Shown here: positions 4,548 to 5,684 of the stretch, piece by piece
Position numbering within the stretch: position 1 is the stretch's first letter
Layout: every line of letters begins with the position of its first letter
Assembly (NCBI GenBank): GCA_945900695.1
Contig: CAMDJU010000180.1
Coordinates: 1 to 5,684 of the forward strand
From: Bordetella parapertussis
GTDB taxonomy: Bacteria; Pseudomonadota; Gammaproteobacteria; Burkholderiales; Burkholderiaceae_C
Reading direction: 5' to 3'
Length of the DNA stretch: 5,684 bases
The notes under the pieces: model-generated
Database searches by the model: none
Seen by the model: the letters and a program-made list of their open reading frames with translations, nothing else
Told to the model about the DNA's origin: nothing
Translations under genes and position numbers: made by a program

Positions 4548-5684
4548 ATGAACCCAGGCCCGACCACCGCGCAAATCACCTTGCTCGAGGGCAGCCGTGC
4601 CTTTTTTCCGGCCTTGATCCAAGCGATGGATGGGGCACGGCATGAAATCCATTTGGAAACCTATATTTTTGACTTCCATGGCGCGGCAGCTGATGTGGCG
4701 CAGGCCTTGGAGCGTGCCGCTCGTCGGGGGGTGCCAACCTGCGTGGTGGTGGATGGGGTGGGCACACCCCATGTGCCCTTGGCGTGGCAGCAACGCTTGG
4801 CGCTGGCGGGCGTTCAATGGCAAACCTTTGAGCCAGTGGCACCTCTGGGGCTTTTGGTGCCCAGCCGCTGGCGGCGTTTGCACCGCAAACTCTGCGTGGT
4901 CGATGGCGAAGTGGCGTTTTGCGGTGGCATCAATGTGCTGGATGACTTTTATGAGGGCCATGTAGAGGCGACTTTGCGCCAACCCCGCTTGGATTTCGCG
5001 GTGCGCTTGAAGGGGCCGTTGGTGGCCGATGTGCGCCAAACCATGCGCCAACTGTGGTGGCGCATCCAAGCGGTGCGTGATTGGCGCGAGAGCAAGTTGT
5101 CAGCCGCTGTCGACGCCCTCAAAGAAGTGGCCACAGATCGCCAACGCCTGACCACGGGCCGTTGGCGCTTGGTGTTGCGCGACAACCTGCGCCACCGCAC
5201 ACGCATCGAACGCCATTACCTGCATGCCTTGGGGCGTGCGCGCAACGAAGTGTGGATTGCCAATGCCTACTTTTACCCGGGTGCGCGTTTGCGCCGTGCC
5301 CTGTTGGCGGCGGCCCTGCGCGGTGTACGCGTCACCATCTTGGTTCAAGGCCACTACGATCATGTGGTGCCGTACCGCGCAGCCCGCCATTTGTATGGTC
5401 CCTTGTTGGCCGCAGGCGTGTGCATCCATGAATACCACGCCAGCTTCATGCACGCCAAAGTGGCGGTGATCGACGCGCAATGGGTCACGGTGGGTTCTTC
5501 TAACTTGGACCCATTGAGCTTGTTGCTGGCGCGCGAGGCCAATGTGGTGGCGCGCGATCCAGAATTGGCGAGGGTGCTGAAGCTTCGCTTGTCGCAGGTT
5601 TTGGAGGCGGGGGCGCGCCAAGTCCAGGCGGTTGACCATGCCCATCGGGGCTGGGTGGAAAGCGCCTTGGACGCCATTTCTGCG
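4548..5684 (+). CDS. clsB: Cardiolipin synthase B, phospholipase D family (3' end outside the window)
   Basis: This frame stays open from the ATG at 4548 to the window edge, giving 379 residues. E. coli ClsB is about 413 residues, so perhaps 30-40 are missing. It is a two-domain phospholipase D family enzyme. The first HKD motif is HRKLCVVDGEVAFCGG (His112, Lys114, Asp119), with GGIN after it. The second is HAKVAVIDAQWVTVGSSN (His302, Lys304, Asp309). Both fit HxKx4Dx6G exactly. The N-terminal part (ITLLEGSRAFFPALIQAM, then IHLETYIF) is typical of ClsB. There is no N-terminal pair of membrane helices, which separates it from ClsA. The enzyme condenses phosphatidylglycerol into cardiolipin at the inner membrane; E. 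coli ClsB has also been reported to accept other phosphatidyl donors and alcohols. It starts 1 nt after the YbhP-like stop (TGAAATG at 4544-4550) with no clear Shine-Dalgarno, implying coupled translation in a nudB/ybhP-like/clsB operon. Confidence 0.93.
   Translation, partial: MNPGPTTAQITLLEGSRAFFPALIQAMDGARHEIHLETYIFDFHGAAADVAQALERAARRGVPTCVVVDGVGTPHVPLAWQQRLALAGVQWQTFEPVAPLGLLVPSRWRRLHRKLCVVDGEVAFCGGINVLDDFYEGHVEATLRQPRLDFAVRLKGPLVADVRQTMRQLWWRIQAVRDWRESKLSAAVDALKEVATDRQRLTTGRWRLVLRDNLRHRTRIERHYLHALGRARNEVWIANAYFYPGARLRRALLAAALRGVRVTILVQGHYDHVVPYRAARHLYGPLLAAGVCIHEYHASFMHAKVAVIDAQWVTVGSSNLDPLSLLLAREANVVARDPELARVLKLRLSQVLEAGARQVQAVDHAHRGWVESALDAISA

Noticed and set aside
4326..5069. A 247-codon antisense open frame opposite the EEP gene and clsB
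   Set aside because: It is a shadow of the clsB and EEP coding strand with no motif or ribosome binding site.

Overview
The window reads as an ordinary, densely coded stretch of a GC-rich (by eye about 60%) betaproteobacterial chromosome. It is most likely from the Burkholderiales, perhaps a Comamonadaceae-type freshwater genus. That placement is an inference from protein sequence character, heavy TTG/CTG/GCC codon use and gene order; no rRNA or other marker is present. I see no transposase, integrase, tRNA, CRISPR array or phage gene.

Layout. The window opens inside aspS (1-570, C-terminal third of aspartyl-tRNA synthetase). A gap of about 250 bp holds a plausible promoter and a good ribosome binding site. 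It is followed by a TPR-containing, probably single-pass membrane protein (818-1813), and 15 bp later by a SRAP-family (YedK/HMCES-like) DNA-protein crosslink gene (1829-2494). That gene abuts, tail to tail with zero spacing, a minus-strand lysophospholipid acyltransferase-like gene (2495-3085). A 235-bp divergent intergenic region separates the acyltransferase from a tightly packed plus-strand operon: nudB (3321-3812), a YbhP-like endonuclease/exonuclease/phosphatase gene (3809-4546) and clsB (4548 to the window end, 3' truncated by the window).

How the genes relate. nudB serves folate biosynthesis (dihydroneopterin triphosphate hydrolysis). clsB makes cardiolipin, and the YbhP-like gene is its usual neighbour, as in the E. 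coli ybhP-clsB pair. The divergent acyltransferase is also a phospholipid-type enzyme, so the right half leans towards membrane lipid metabolism. In E. coli aspS and nudB are adjacent; here a three-gene block (TPR, SRAP, acyltransferase) lies between them, so the left half looks like an old linkage opened by insertion or rearrangement.

I did not find a convincing novel system. The items most worth a second look are two perfect inverted repeats lying back to back inside the 5' coding part of the acyltransferase gene (2977-3028), the uncharacterised TPR/glycine-zipper membrane protein coupled to SRAP, and the compact divergent control region at 3086-3320.
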